Below are positions 1-8,260 of a stretch of 64,000 nt of DNA, one piece after another (the first letter of the stretch is position 1; every line of letters starts with the position of its first letter). The stretch spans positions 1 through 64,000 of the forward strand of contig NZ_ASXG01000127.1 of the NCBI RefSeq assembly GCF_000411975.1, read 5' to 3'. The translations under genes and the position numbers were made by a program. This stretch comes from Amycolatopsis orientalis DSM 43388. Lineage in GTDB: Bacteria; Actinomycetota; Actinomycetes; Mycobacteriales; Pseudonocardiaceae. The notes beneath the pieces are model-generated. The model worked only from the letters and a program-made list of their open reading frames with translations. It made no database searches and had not been told where the DNA came from.

Positions 1-35
1 ACAAGCACCAGAAGCGTTCCCCGGAGGTCCCAGCC

Positions 36-920
36 ATGAAAGAAGGTACCGCTATCAGCACCGGAGCCGACCGGACCGCGTTCGGCCCGATGGTCATCGT
101 CGCCGCCGACCAGCACGAATCCCGGCCCCTGATCGATGACCCGTGGGCCCGCCGCCTCCTGCCCGCCAGCGCGCGGCTCGCCGTCGCGCTGACGAGATTT
201 CGCCCCATCCGGCGCGCGCTGATCGCCGCGACGGAGAAGAAGATCCCCGGCCTGTGGGCCAGCATGCTGTGCCGCAAACGCTACTTCGACGACGCCCTCC
301 GCGCGGCCCTCGGCGAGATCGACACCGTGGTCATCCTCGGCGCGGGCTTCGACACGCGCGCCTACCGCCTGCCCGCCCTCGCGGCGATCCCGGTTTACGA
401 GGTCGACCTGCCGGCCAACATCGACCGAAAACGCGCCGCGCTCACCAAAGCACTCGGCCACGTCCCTGACCATGTGACGCTGGTGCCCGTCGACTTCGAA
501 ACCGAGAACCTCGCCGACACCCTCGCCCAACACGGCTACTCCTCCGGGCGCACTTTCTTCCTCTGGGAAGCCGTCACCCAGTACCTCACCGAAGCCGGGG
601 TCCGCCGCACCTTCGACTTCCTGGCCACCGCCCCCGCGGGCAGCCACCTGGCGTTCACGTACATCCGCAAGGACTTCCTCGACGGCACGAACCTCTACGG
701 CGCTGAGGCCGCCTACTCCGACTTCGTCGTCAAGCAGCAACTCTGGCGCTTCGGCATGACCCCGGACGAGGTCGGAGGCTTCCTCGCCGAATACGGGTGG
801 CACGAGGGGGAACAAGCCGGACCCGAGGAGTTCCGCAGCCGTTATCTAGTGCCGGGCGGCCGCGATATCCCTGTTTCGGAGATCGAACGCTCCGTATGCG
901 CCACTCGCGGGTGTCGATGA
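36..920 (+). CDS. Class I SAM-dependent methyltransferase (TIGR00027/LCMT-like)
   Basis: Cytosolic S-adenosylmethionine-dependent methyltransferase of the leucine-carboxyl-methyltransferase-like TIGR00027 family, which is expanded in actinobacteria; the methyl acceptor is not known. The SAM-binding motif I (VVILGAGFDTRAYRL) is at about residues 98-112, the acidic post-I strand (YEVDLP) at 121-126, and a WEAVTQYLT segment typical of the family at about 178-185. The 294 aa length is normal. The ATG at 36 follows a GGAGG Shine-Dalgarno at a good distance. The next feature is tRNA-Lys on the other strand. Family assignment is firm; substrate is unassigned. Confidence 0.9.
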   Translation: MKEGTAISTGADRTAFGPMVIVAADQHESRPLIDDPWARRLLPASARLAVALTRFRPIRRALIAATEKKIPGLWASMLCRKRYFDDALRAALGEIDTVVILGAGFDTRAYRLPALAAIPVYEVDLPANIDRKRAALTKALGHVPDHVTLVPVDFETENLADTLAQHGYSSGRTFFLWEAVTQYLTEAGVRRTFDFLATAPAGSHLAFTYIRKDFLDGTNLYGAEAAYSDFVVKQQLWRFGMTPDEVGGFLAEYGWHEGEQAGPEEFRSRYLVPGGRDIPVSEIERSVCATRGCR

Positions 921-1065
921 CCCAGGTCAACTACCTGGAGCGGAAGGCGGTCGACCCGATCACGGCGAAGGCCCTCGAAGGGCTGCTGGATAACCGGTCG
1001 GCCCAAAACCGAGGAGCCGATCTTGACCGCAGGTCCGAGACAGGCCGCTGACCTGGAAGTTTGAG

Positions 1066-1138
1066 TGGGCCGCCTGGGGCTCGAACCCAGAACCTACGGA
1101 TTAAAAGTCCGCAGCTCTACCAATTGAGCTAACGGCCC
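1066..1138 (-). tRNA. tRNA-Lys (anticodon TTT)
   Basis: Read on the minus strand it folds into a complete cloverleaf: acceptor GGGCCGT pairs with GCGGCCC, the D-arm contains AGCTCAATTGGTAGAGC, the anticodon loop is CTTTTAA with TTT, and the T-loop is GGTTCGA. The discriminator base is A and CCA is not encoded. It lies between a convergent methyltransferase and epoxide hydrolase as a single tRNA. Confidence 0.97.
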
Positions 1139-1164
1139 GCGCGCTCAGTCTAGCGGGCAGCACC

Positions 1165-1182
1165 CGGCCCCTCGCCGGGGCC
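1165..1182 (-). terminator. Possible hairpin terminator after epoxide hydrolase
   Basis: A short GC-rich hairpin (GGCCCC, 5-nt loop, GGGGCC) lies directly downstream of the epoxide hydrolase stop codon on the minus strand. It has no U-tract, so termination is only suggested by its position. Confidence 0.35.
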
Positions 1183-1190
1183 CGGCGCCA

Positions 1191-2279
1191 TCACCGCATC
1201 GACCGGACCTGCCTAACGAACCGAGTGAGGTCTGCTGCATACGCCTCTGGCTGGTCCATCGCGATGAAGTGGTGCCCAGCCGGGTTGTCGACCGGCCAGT
1301 GGACGATCTCCGACTCCCGCTCCGCCAGCCGACGGATCCCCGGCATCCCGCTGTACACCCCGGTCGGTGCCGACTTTTGCCCCCGCGGCCAGGCGAACCC
1401 GGTGCTCGAGTAGTACGGCCACGACGACGTCCCGAACGTCTCGGTGAACCAGTACACGCTCAGGTTCGTCAGGAACGCGTCCAGCATCTCGTCCAGCCCC
1501 CGCCCGCCCGCGGTGAACTCGTGGAACTTCTGCGCCATCCACGCCAGCGCGGCCACGGGCGAGTCGTTCCAGCCGTACGCGAACGTTTGCGGTGCGGTCC
1601 GCAGCAGGGCGTGGTGGTCGACGCCGTTCGTCCAGTCCTGGGACATCATCTCGGCGAACGCCAAGCGCTCCGCAGAGTCCAGCTCGGGCAAGTCGGCTTC
1701 GGTGGGAATCCCCAGGCCGGCGGTGACGTAGACGCCCAGCACCGGACCGACCCGCGCGACCTCCGGGGCGACGTATGCGCCGTAGTCCCCGCCCTGGACG
1801 ACGTAGTCGCGGTATCCCAGGCGGCGCATCAGTTCGGCCCACGCGCGGGCCACGCGGGCGGCATCCCAGCCCGGGCCGGGGGCGGAGGAGAAGCCGAAGC
1901 CGGGCAGGGACGGGACCACGACGTGGAAGTCCGACAGGTGCTCGAGCAGGGCAGCAAACTCGACGAAGGAGTTCGGCCAGCCGTGCGTCAGCAAGACCGG
2001 CGTGGCGTCCGGCGCGGCGGACGGGACGTGCAGGAAGTGCAGGTCGACGCCGTCGATTTCGGTGCGGAACTGGGGAAACTCGTTGAGCCGGGCCTCGTGC
2101 GCGCGCCAGTCGTAGCCGGTGGCCCAGTAGGACGCGACCTCGCGCAGCCAGTCGATTGGGACGCCGCGGTCCCATCCATCGCCGGACAACGGGGACGGCC
2201 AGCGCGTTTGGGTGAGCCGGGCGCGCAGGTCGGCGATAGCGGCGTCGGAGATGTCGATGCGGAACGGGCGAATGGTCAT
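1191..2279 (-). CDS. Epoxide hydrolase family alpha/beta hydrolase (EHN domain)
   Basis: Predicted to open epoxides to diols in the cytosol through a covalent ester intermediate. The N-terminal EHN domain (first about 105 residues, starting TIRPFRIDI) is followed by the oxyanion-side HGWP at 99-102, the nucleophile elbow GGDYG with Asp165, and a C-terminal AGHHFIAMDQP segment that carries the catalytic His. The 362 aa length fits the EHN family (about 360-400). The ATG at 2279 was chosen because family members begin at this MTIRPF; a longer frame starts 7 codons upstream. It is divergent from a WYL regulator with 45 bp between them, so that regulator may control it. Confidence 0.9.
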   Translation of the reverse strand: MTIRPFRIDISDAAIADLRARLTQTRWPSPLSGDGWDRGVPIDWLREVASYWATGYDWRAHEARLNEFPQFRTEIDGVDLHFLHVPSAAPDATPVLLTHGWPNSFVEFAALLEHLSDFHVVVPSLPGFGFSSAPGPGWDAARVARAWAELMRRLGYRDYVVQGGDYGAYVAPEVARVGPVLGVYVTAGLGIPTEADLPELDSAERLAFAEMMSQDWTNGVDHHALLRTAPQTFAYGWNDSPVAALAWMAQKFHEFTAGGRGLDEMLDAFLTNLSVYWFTETFGTSSWPYYSSTGFAWPRGQKSAPTGVYSGMPGIRRLAERESEIVHWPVDNPAGHHFIAMDQPEAYAADLTRFVRQVRSMR

Positions 2280-2324
2280 GGCGAGGACGCTAGCGGCCAT
2301 CTAGGCCAGATATGGTCCTAGATC

Positions 2325-3278
2325 GTGAGTGCGGCACGGTTGTTGCAGTTGCTGTCCCTGTTGCAGACGCCGAGGCAGTGGCCGGGCAGTGAGCTGGCGG
2401 AGCGGCTGGGCGTCGACGGCCGCACGGTGCGTCGGGACATCGAGCGGCTGCGTGACCTCGGGTACCCGGTCGAGGCGACGATGGGTGCGGAGGGCGGGTA
2501 TCGCCTGGTCGCGGGCAGTGCGATGCCGCCGTTGCTGCTCGACGACGAGGAGGCGGTCGCGATCGCGGTCGGGTTGCGGATGGCGTCCGGGCACGCGGTG
2601 ACCGGGATTGACGAGGCATCGGTGCGTGCGTTGACGAAGCTGGAACGGGTCCTGCCGTCTCGGCTGAGGCGTCGGGTGAGTGTGCTGAGCAGCGCGACGG
2701 TGCCGTTGCTGGGCAACGACGGGCCGCGGGTGGATCCGGAAGCGCTCACGGTCCTGGCTACCGCGATCGCGAACCGGGAGCGGCTGCGGTTCGGCTATCT
2801 CGCCAACGACGGCAAGGCGACAAAACGGCTGGTCGAGCCGCATCATCTGGCGTCGTCCGGCCGTCGCTGGTACCTGCTGGCGTTCGACGGCGACCGCGAC
2901 GACTGGCGGGTCTTCCGGGTTGATCGCATTGAAAAACCGCAGGCCATCGGGACCCGGTTCGACCCGAGGGAACTGCCTGCCAAGGACCCGGCGGAGTACG
3001 TGACCAAGAAGCTGCACACCTCCCGTCCGACGCATCGGGCGGTGGTCACGGTGCACGCGCCGGCGGACGAGGTGGCGCGGATTTGGGGCGCGGCAAGCGA
3101 AGTGGCCGCGGTGGACGAACGCACCTGCCGCGTCGTCAGCCCGGCCGACACCCTCGAATGGCTGGCGTTCCGGCTGACCAGCCTCGGCCGCGAGTTCGAG
3201 GTGCACGAACCGCCCGAGCTGGCCGAGCACCTGCGCGAACTCGCCGGCCGGGCGCTGCGTGCGGTCCGTCCGGAGTAA
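2325..3278 (+). CDS. WYL-domain transcriptional regulator (YafY/DeoR-like)
   Basis: DNA-binding regulator with an N-terminal HTH_11 winged helix (residues about 3-60, GRTVRRDIERLRDLGYPV) and a WYL ligand-binding domain (about 140-225, including WYLLAFD), then the WCX extension. 317 aa is usual. It begins with GTG and has almost no leader, so it is probably leaderless. It is divergent from the epoxide hydrolase (45-bp shared promoter region), the classic arrangement for local control. Its stop codon abuts the stop of the convergent thioesterase. The effector is unknown. Confidence 0.92.
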   Translation: MSAARLLQLLSLLQTPRQWPGSELAERLGVDGRTVRRDIERLRDLGYPVEATMGAEGGYRLVAGSAMPPLLLDDEEAVAIAVGLRMASGHAVTGIDEASVRALTKLERVLPSRLRRRVSVLSSATVPLLGNDGPRVDPEALTVLATAIANRERLRFGYLANDGKATKRLVEPHHLASSGRRWYLLAFDGDRDDWRVFRVDRIEKPQAIGTRFDPRELPAKDPAEYVTKKLHTSRPTHRAVVTVHAPADEVARIWGAASEVAAVDERTCRVVSPADTLEWLAFRLTSLGREFEVHEPPELAEHLRELAGRALRAVRPE

Positions 3279-3683
3279 TCAGACAGCCAGTTCTGCCAAC
3301 GATTCCCGCAGTTTGCCGGTCACTTCCACTGGCCGACGCGAATCGCGGTCCACGAAAACGTGCACGAAATGGCCCTCCGCCACCAAGGTTTCCGAGGCCG
3401 TGTACATCCCGATCTCATACCGCACGCTCGATCGGCCGAGGTGTGCCACCCGCAGCCCGATCCGCAGCGTGTCCGGGAACGAAACCGAAGCGTGGTAAGC
3501 ACAACGCGATTCCACGCACAGCCCGATCACTGGCCCGGACTCGATGTCGAGACCGCCGCGTTCGATCAGCCAGGTGTTGATGACGGTGTCCATCAACGAG
3601 TAATGCACCACGTTGTTCACGTGGCCGTAGACGTCGTTGTCCTTCCAGCGCAAGGGAACCGTCTGCCAATGCGGATAGTTCAC
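3279..3683 (-). CDS. Acyl-CoA thioesterase (4HBT hotdog fold)
   Basis: 134-aa single hotdog-domain thioesterase of the 4-hydroxybenzoyl-CoA thioesterase/YbgC type, hydrolysing an acyl-CoA in the cytosol. The signature DxDxxGHVNN is at residues 15-24 (KDNDVYGHVNN). The GTG start at 3683 overlaps the TGA of the upstream transhydrogenase by 4 nt (GTGA), so the two are translationally coupled. A GTG one codon upstream is an alternative start. The pairing suggests a shared role in hydroxy-acid or acyl-CoA metabolism; the acyl chain is not predictable. Confidence 0.9.
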   Translation of the reverse strand: MNYPHWQTVPLRWKDNDVYGHVNNVVHYSLMDTVINTWLIERGGLDIESGPVIGLCVESRCAYHASVSFPDTLRIGLRVAHLGRSSVRYEIGMYTASETLVAEGHFVHVFVDRDSRRPVEVTGKLRESLAELAV

Positions 3684-4960
3684 CACAGCTGCACCGAGTC
3701 CCGCAGAATTCCCGCCAGGTCCTCTTCGGACGGTTCGCGCGGCGCGGTGGCCAGCAACCGTTGCTGTTTCAGCGTTCCCTCCACCAGAGAGTCCACATCG
3801 GACTCGGCGTAGCCGACCGCGCCGATCCCGGCGGGCAGGCCGATTTCGCGCATCAGCGTGGTCAGCACGGCGGGCAGGTGATCGGCGAGGTCGCCGGGCC
3901 ATTCGAAGTCCGGGGCCAGCAGCCGGGCGACCCGCTCGTGGCGTTCCGGGTTCGCGGCGAAGGTGAACCGGAACGCGGCGGGCGCGGTCAGCGAGACAGC
4001 CATGCCGTGCGGCACCATCGCTTCGTCGCCGGGATAGCCGTCGGGGTGGAAATCCCGGACCTGCCCGGCGATCGGGTACGCGTTGGCGTGCGGGATGTGC
4101 ACGCCGGCGTTGCCGAAGCCGAGCCCGCCGAACGTCGCGGCCAGCGCCATCGCCTCGCGCGCGGCCATGTCCTCGCCGTCGCGGACCGCGGCGGGCAGCG
4201 CCCACGACAGCAGCTGCAGCGACTTCTCCGCGAACATGTCCGCCAGCGGGTTCGCCCCGCAGTACGGCACCCGTTCCTCCGGCCGCTTCCGGCCGAACTC
4301 GGTGTAGGGCTTGGCGGTGTAGCTCTCCGCGGCGTGGCACAGGATGTCCATCCCGCTCGCCGCGGTGACCCCGGCGGGCTGGCTGACCGTGAGCCGCGGG
4401 TCCACGACCGCGAGCGTCGGGCGCAGCCGCAGGTGGCTGATGCCGCTCTTCACCCGCAGCGACAGCACGTCCAGCACGCACACCGTGGTGCTTTCGGACC
4501 CGGTTCCGGTCGTCGTCGGCACCGCGACCAGCGGCTTCAGCGGGTTCGCCGGCGCGCGGCCGCCGCCGACCGGCGCGTTGACGTAGTCCATCAGCTCGCC
4601 GTCGTTGCTGGTCAGCAGGTTGGCGGCCTTCGCGGTGTCGATGCTGGAGCCGCCGCCGACCGCGACGAACGCGTCGTACGGGCCGGTGCCGCGGGCGAAG
4701 TCCACCGCCTTCTGCATGCTGACGTCGGTGGGTTCGACATGCACGCCGTCGAAGGTCTCGGCCGCGATCCCGTAGCCGCGGATGCCCTCGGCGATCCGCT
4801 CCGGCCAGCCGGTGGCGGCCACGACCGGGTCGGTCACCACGAGCACGCGCCGCGCGCCGAACTGGCTCAGGTCGTATCCGATCTCGTCGCTCGAGAAGCT
4901 TCCGTACTTGAGCGCCGGGGCCCCATAAGTGAAAATAGTCTCATGTTCGGCGGATGTCAC
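3680..4960 (-). CDS. Hydroxyacid-oxoacid transhydrogenase (iron-type alcohol dehydrogenase family)
   Basis: 426-aa group III (iron-containing) alcohol dehydrogenase closely resembling ADHFE1, which couples 4-hydroxybutyrate oxidation to 2-oxoglutarate reduction without free NAD. Shared blocks include VGGGSSIDTAKAANL (101-115), LMDYVNAP, PLKPLVAVPTTTGTGSE (140-156), SGMDILCHAAESYT (202-215) with metal ligands Asp205/His209, FGNAGVHIPHANAYP and MVPHGM. GTG at 4960 was chosen because a GGGAGGA Shine-Dalgarno lies 8-10 nt upstream; the open frame continues far upstream but is antisense to the ThDP enzyme. First gene of a coupled two-gene operon with the thioesterase. Substrate preference in bacteria is inferred. 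Confidence 0.88.
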   Translation of the reverse strand: MTSAEHETIFTYGAPALKYGSFSSDEIGYDLSQFGARRVLVVTDPVVAATGWPERIAEGIRGYGIAAETFDGVHVEPTDVSMQKAVDFARGTGPYDAFVAVGGGSSIDTAKAANLLTSNDGELMDYVNAPVGGGRAPANPLKPLVAVPTTTGTGSESTTVCVLDVLSLRVKSGISHLRLRPTLAVVDPRLTVSQPAGVTAASGMDILCHAAESYTAKPYTEFGRKRPEERVPYCGANPLADMFAEKSLQLLSWALPAAVRDGEDMAAREAMALAATFGGLGFGNAGVHIPHANAYPIAGQVRDFHPDGYPGDEAMVPHGMAVSLTAPAAFRFTFAANPERHERVARLLAPDFEWPGDLADHLPAVLTTLMREIGLPAGIGAVGYAESDVDSLVEGTLKQQRLLATAPREPSEEDLAGILRDSVQLW

Positions 4961-5034
4961 GACGGCGTCCTCCCAACTGGTGGGCAGCGCGATCCGGCAA
5001 TCGGCACAATCCCGCGGCGACTTTTCAAGATCAC

Positions 5035-5065
5035 TTGACGCCGGTTCCCGGTGCCGCCCTAAGCT
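5035..5065 (+). promoter_or_regulatory. Candidate promoter for the ThDP enzyme gene
   Basis: TTGACG (5035-5040) and TAAGCT (5060-5065) with a 19-bp spacer point toward the GTG at 5084. A start about 7 nt past the -10 would leave only about 12 nt of leader and no Shine-Dalgarno, consistent with weak-leader initiation. It sits in the 123-bp gap divergent to the transhydrogenase gene. Confidence 0.5.
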
Positions 5066-5083
5066 CTCCCCATTAGATACCAA

Positions 5084-6727
5084 GTGGGAACCACCGTCGC
5101 GCAAACGGCCGTACGCGTTTTGAACGAGGCCCGGGTCCGCCGGGTGTACGCGGTCGTCGGTGAGTCGTTCCTGGAATTGCTCGACGCGCTCCGCCGCGAG
5201 CGCGACGTCACGCTCGTTTCGGCCCGCCACGATTCGGGCGCGGCCTTCATGGCCGAGGCCGAGGGCAAGCTCACCGAACACCCCGCGGTGCTGCTCGGAA
5301 GCCGGGGCCCGAGCGCCGCGGCGCTGGTCATGGGCGTGCAGACGGCGTACCAGGACGAGACGCCGATGGTGGTGCTGCTCGAAACCCCGGCGCTCGACCC
5401 GGTGCTCACCGGCGAGGTCCCGGCGTCCGATTCGACCGCGATGTTCGAATCGATCGCCAAATGGTGCGTGCGCGCGGACGATCCCGACGACGTGCCGCAT
5501 CTGCTCGCCGAAGGCCTCGCCCGGTGCCGCGAAGGACGGCCGGGCCCGGTCGTGATCGGCGTGCCGAGCGACGCCTGGGGCGTGCCGTACGACTCGGCCA
5601 AACCGGTGGCGAAGGTTCGCCCGCCGGCCACCGGAACGCTGGGCCGTTCGGCGGAAGCGGTAGCCGGGCTGGTGGACGAAGCGCGCTATCCGGTGGTCAT
5701 CGTCGGCGGACGCGCGCGGTCGGCCCGGGACGAGCTGATCGCGGTGGCGGACGAGCTGGCGCTTCCGGTGTACAACGCCTTCCGCCGCCAAGACGCGTTC
5801 CCGGAGAACCACGCCCGCTACGCCGGACATCTCGGCCTCGGCATTCCGGCGCGCCAGCTTGACGCGCTCGAACGAGCGGACCTCGTGCTCGCGCTCGGCA
5901 CGCAACTGGACGAAGTCACGACGCAAGGCTTCCGTTATCCGACTCCACAGCAGACGCTCGTCCTTGTCGGCACCGGTATCGACGAACAGCGCCGCCGCGG
6001 CCTGACGTTCCGTGTGGACACTGAGGTCGAGCCGTTCCTGAAGGAACTGCGTGCGATCGCTTCGCCGCGTACGCGCAGAGCGTCGGCCGCGAACGCTGCT
6101 GTGCACACCTTCATGACACCGCCGAACACAAGCGACAACACGCGCGTACATCCGGTCGACGTCGTGCGCGCGCTGCGAAAGCTCGCGCCCGAGGACACCA
6201 TCGTTACGAGCGATGCGGGCAACTTCGCGCAGTTCATGCACCGCTACTGGTGTTTCACCGCTCCGCGCAGCCAGCTCGGTCCGAGCAACGCTGCGATGGG
6301 GTACGCGGTGCCAGCGGCCATAGCGGCCAAACTCGCCGAACCGCGGCGCGCTGTGGTCGCGATGGTCGGTGACGCGGGCACGCTCATGACCGGGCAAGAA
6401 ATCGAGACCGCAGTGCGTTACCGCGCGCCGGTGATGGTGGTTGTGTTCCAGAACGGCTTGCACGGTCCACTCGCGATGCATCAAGCGCGTACGCACGGAC
6501 GGCTGTCCGGAGTGACGATCCCGCTGACAGACTTCGCGTCGTGGGCGCGTGGGCTCGGCGCGGCCGGGTACACGGTGGACGATCGCGAGCGGCTCGAGCC
6601 GATCATCGCGAGCGCGCTGGTCCGGCAGCGGCCGTGTGTGATCGACGTCCGGACGGACCCGGATGTCGTCACCCCGGATGTTCGGCTGAGCACGCTTCTC
6701 GGGGCCCCGCGTCCGTCCGGGACCTGA
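5084..6727 (+). CDS. Thiamine-diphosphate-dependent enzyme (acetolactate synthase-like)
   Basis: 547-aa ThDP enzyme with the three-domain architecture of acetolactate synthase/benzoylformate decarboxylase: PYR domain at the N-terminus, central domain, and PP domain with GDAG (429-432) and Asn457 as the Mg-ThDP motif. The position that normally carries the cofactor-activating Glu (RHE-xG-A) reads RHDSGAAFMAE, with Asp50 in place of Glu. It lacks signs of a regulatory-subunit partner nearby, so it is probably not the biosynthetic acetohydroxyacid synthase. Divergent from the transhydrogenase/thioesterase operon; a functional link is possible but unproven. The decarboxylation or ligation substrate is unknown. 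Confidence 0.85.
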   Translation: MGTTVAQTAVRVLNEARVRRVYAVVGESFLELLDALRRERDVTLVSARHDSGAAFMAEAEGKLTEHPAVLLGSRGPSAAALVMGVQTAYQDETPMVVLLETPALDPVLTGEVPASDSTAMFESIAKWCVRADDPDDVPHLLAEGLARCREGRPGPVVIGVPSDAWGVPYDSAKPVAKVRPPATGTLGRSAEAVAGLVDEARYPVVIVGGRARSARDELIAVADELALPVYNAFRRQDAFPENHARYAGHLGLGIPARQLDALERADLVLALGTQLDEVTTQGFRYPTPQQTLVLVGTGIDEQRRRGLTFRVDTEVEPFLKELRAIASPRTRRASAANAAVHTFMTPPNTSDNTRVHPVDVVRALRKLAPEDTIVTSDAGNFAQFMHRYWCFTAPRSQLGPSNAAMGYAVPAAIAAKLAEPRRAVVAMVGDAGTLMTGQEIETAVRYRAPVMVVVFQNGLHGPLAMHQARTHGRLSGVTIPLTDFASWARGLGAAGYTVDDRERLEPIIASALVRQRPCVIDVRTDPDVVTPDVRLSTLLGAPRPSGT

Positions 6728-7024
6728 AATCTTCCTGAGAACACAAGGAAACGCCGGGAATGTTCAGTAGCTGCCAGGGGTTGGCTCGGGTAGCCTGAAG
6801 GCGTTCCCGGGGTTCGGCATCCGGACCCGGTTCGCCCGGCGAGGTGCGGCTGGCGTTCGGTTGGGGAAATTCCCGGGGCGGATCCGTTCCCCGGCTCGGT
6901 TCGCGGCCGTTCGGCGCGTTTCAGGGGTGGGAACAACCGGTTTCGGCCGGATTTTGTCGGTGCCGGATGGCACCATCGCGGTCATCCCCCGCTCGGGGCG
7001 GGGAAGGAACGAGGGGAGTTCGTC

Positions 7025-7300
7025 ATGGCCGACGAAAAGGACGGGAAATCCCGTACCGCAGGGGCGGCTGCTCGCGGCCGCGCCCGGTCCGCGCGGGCCG
7101 GTTCGCTGGTGTCCGTGGTGCGCGAGGAACCGGAGCAGGGCCAGGCCGCCGAGGTGCCCGCCCAGACCCGGTCCGGCGTCGTTCCGGTGCTGTTCAGCGC
7201 CAGTGCGGAGGCGCACGACGTAGCCGTGGTCGTGCCCGACCAGGGCGCCGACTGGCGTTCGCCGTTCGGCACGCCGCTTCGCCAAGCCAGCGGGGAGTGA
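7025..7300 (+). CDS. Hypothetical small protein, 91 aa
   Basis: Not recognised. It starts with ATG preceded by a GAGGGGA Shine-Dalgarno. The first 30 residues are charged and Ala/Arg-rich (MADEKDGKSRTAG...RGRARSARAG), followed by a more hydrophobic half with VPVLFSASAEAHDVAVVVPD and a C-terminal WRSPFGTPL. No signal peptide or membrane segment. It precedes the csp gene by 210 bp. Codon use and the ribosome site support expression; function unknown. Confidence 0.6.
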   Translation: MADEKDGKSRTAGAAARGRARSARAGSLVSVVREEPEQGQAAEVPAQTRSGVVPVLFSASAEAHDVAVVVPDQGADWRSPFGTPLRQASGE

Positions 7301-7349
7301 CGCGGTCTCGCGAACTGGGGTGAGTCGGGTTGTCCGCGACCGCTCCGCT

Positions 7350-7408
7350 GTGCTTTACTTTCCTTGGTCTCGATTTTTGTGTTCGTGGTAAAGCACGCTC
7401 GCAGAACT
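7350..7408 (+). promoter_or_regulatory. Structured cold-shock leader of first csp gene
   Basis: The 210-nt gap before the csp gene contains a perfect 9-bp inverted repeat GTGCTTTAC (7350-7358) / GTAAAGCAC (7388-7396). It also contains the motif TGTTCGTGG (7380-7388) followed after 9 nt by CTCGCAGAACT (7398-7408). The same motif pair occurs in front of the second csp gene (20937-20963). A long untranslated leader is typical of cold-shock genes; here the shared element is seen directly and its role is inferred. Confidence 0.6.
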
Positions 7409-7510
7409 CAGCGGGCGTGGGCCGCCTCTCCGGAGAACGCATCTCGCCCGTGTCTGGGCCCAGGACGTCGGTCGGCTTCCTGTTTTGGTGTTATGTATGG
7501 AGATTGTTAG

Positions 7511-7714
7511 ATGACTGAGGGCACCGTGAAGTGGTTCAACTCCGAGAAGGGGTTCGGCTTCATCACTCCCGACAACGGCGGCGGCGACGTCTTCGTGCAC
7601 TACAGCGAGATCCAGGGCAACGGTTTCCGTACCCTCGAGGAGAACGCTCGCGTGCAGTTCGAGATCGGCCAGGGCCAGAAGGGCCCGCAGGCCACGTCGG
7701 TCAGCGTGATCTGA
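7511..7714 (+). CDS. CspA-family cold-shock protein
   Basis: 67-aa single cold-shock domain, full family length. RNP1 (KGFGFI, residues 14-19) and RNP2 (DVFVHY, 26-31) are intact, so it should bind single-stranded RNA/DNA and act as an RNA chaperone or antiterminator in the cytosol. Starts MTEGTVKWFNSEKG. It is followed by a strong hairpin terminator at 7736-7770, so it is probably monocistronic. A paralogue lies at 21080 with 75-80% similarity by eye and a related leader. Confidence 0.98.
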   Translation: MTEGTVKWFNSEKGFGFITPDNGGGDVFVHYSEIQGNGFRTLEENARVQFEIGQGQKGPQATSVSVI

Positions 7715-7735
7715 CCTACGTCTGATCGCTAAGTC

Positions 7736-7770
7736 GCCACCACTCCCTCGCGGGGGTGGTGGCTTCTTTT
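7736..7770 (+). terminator. Rho-independent terminator of csp gene
   Basis: A 12-bp stem (7736-7747 with 7752-7763, one G-T pair) closes a TCGC loop and is followed by TTCTTTT. It lies 21 nt after the csp stop codon. Confidence 0.9.
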
Positions 7771-7894
7771 GTCTCTGCCGCTTCCCGTCCGTCTCACGAT
7801 GCGGATTGTGTTGCGCGGCAAGGCTTTGTGTGCCGCACCGGCCATTGTGGATCACCCGATCGTGACGCGTCCGGATGCTCGTAGGCTCGGCGGC

Positions 7895-8116
7895 ATGAGC
7901 GAAAACACCTACCTCGTCACCGGGATGTCCTGCGGCCACTGCGCGCAGTCGGTCACCGAAGAACTGTCCGAGGTGCCCGGGGTCGAGAACGTGACCGTCG
8001 ACGTCGAAACCGGACACGTGACGGTCCGCAGCGCCGAGCCCCTCGACGAGACCGCGGTCCGCGCCGCGGTCGAGGAAGCCGGATACACCTACGAAGGGCT
8101 TGCTTCCCTCGTCTGA
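7895..8116 (+). CDS. CopZ-like heavy-metal-associated (HMA) chaperone
   Basis: 73-aa single HMA domain that binds Cu(I) and hands it to a partner such as CopA or a CsoR-type regulator. The metal site MSCGHC (Cys13, Cys16) is intact and the beta-alpha-beta-beta-alpha-beta pattern spans the protein. ATG at 7895 was chosen rather than the upstream open frame because TAGGCT (7882-7887), an actinobacterial -10, ends 7 nt before it, which indicates a leaderless message. No copper ATPase is adjacent; the next gene is unrelated. Confidence 0.92.
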   Translation: MSENTYLVTGMSCGHCAQSVTEELSEVPGVENVTVDVETGHVTVRSAEPLDETAVRAAVEEAGYTYEGLASLV

Positions 8117-8260
8117 ACGACAGGTAGCCGCGCCGGAACCCAGGGTAGGCTCTGGCCGGCGTGGAGGCGCGGCCGATGCAACGTCCGTGCAACCCTTTCC
8201 TCCGCGCGGCCGGACGCGTGTGCTGGTCCCCTGGTGGCAGCAGACTGAGGGGGATGCTCG

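Noticed and set aside
917..1051. A 44-codon frame with an ATGA overlap to the first methyltransferase
   Set aside because: No ribosome site of its own, no recognisable motif, and it runs up to the tRNA-Lys gene. The overlap alone is weak support in this GC-rich DNA.
4961..6496. Very long minus-strand frame joined to the transhydrogenase
   Set aside because: It is antisense to the well-supported ThDP gene. The transhydrogenase start at 4960 has a good ribosome site, so the extra 500 codons are a shadow.
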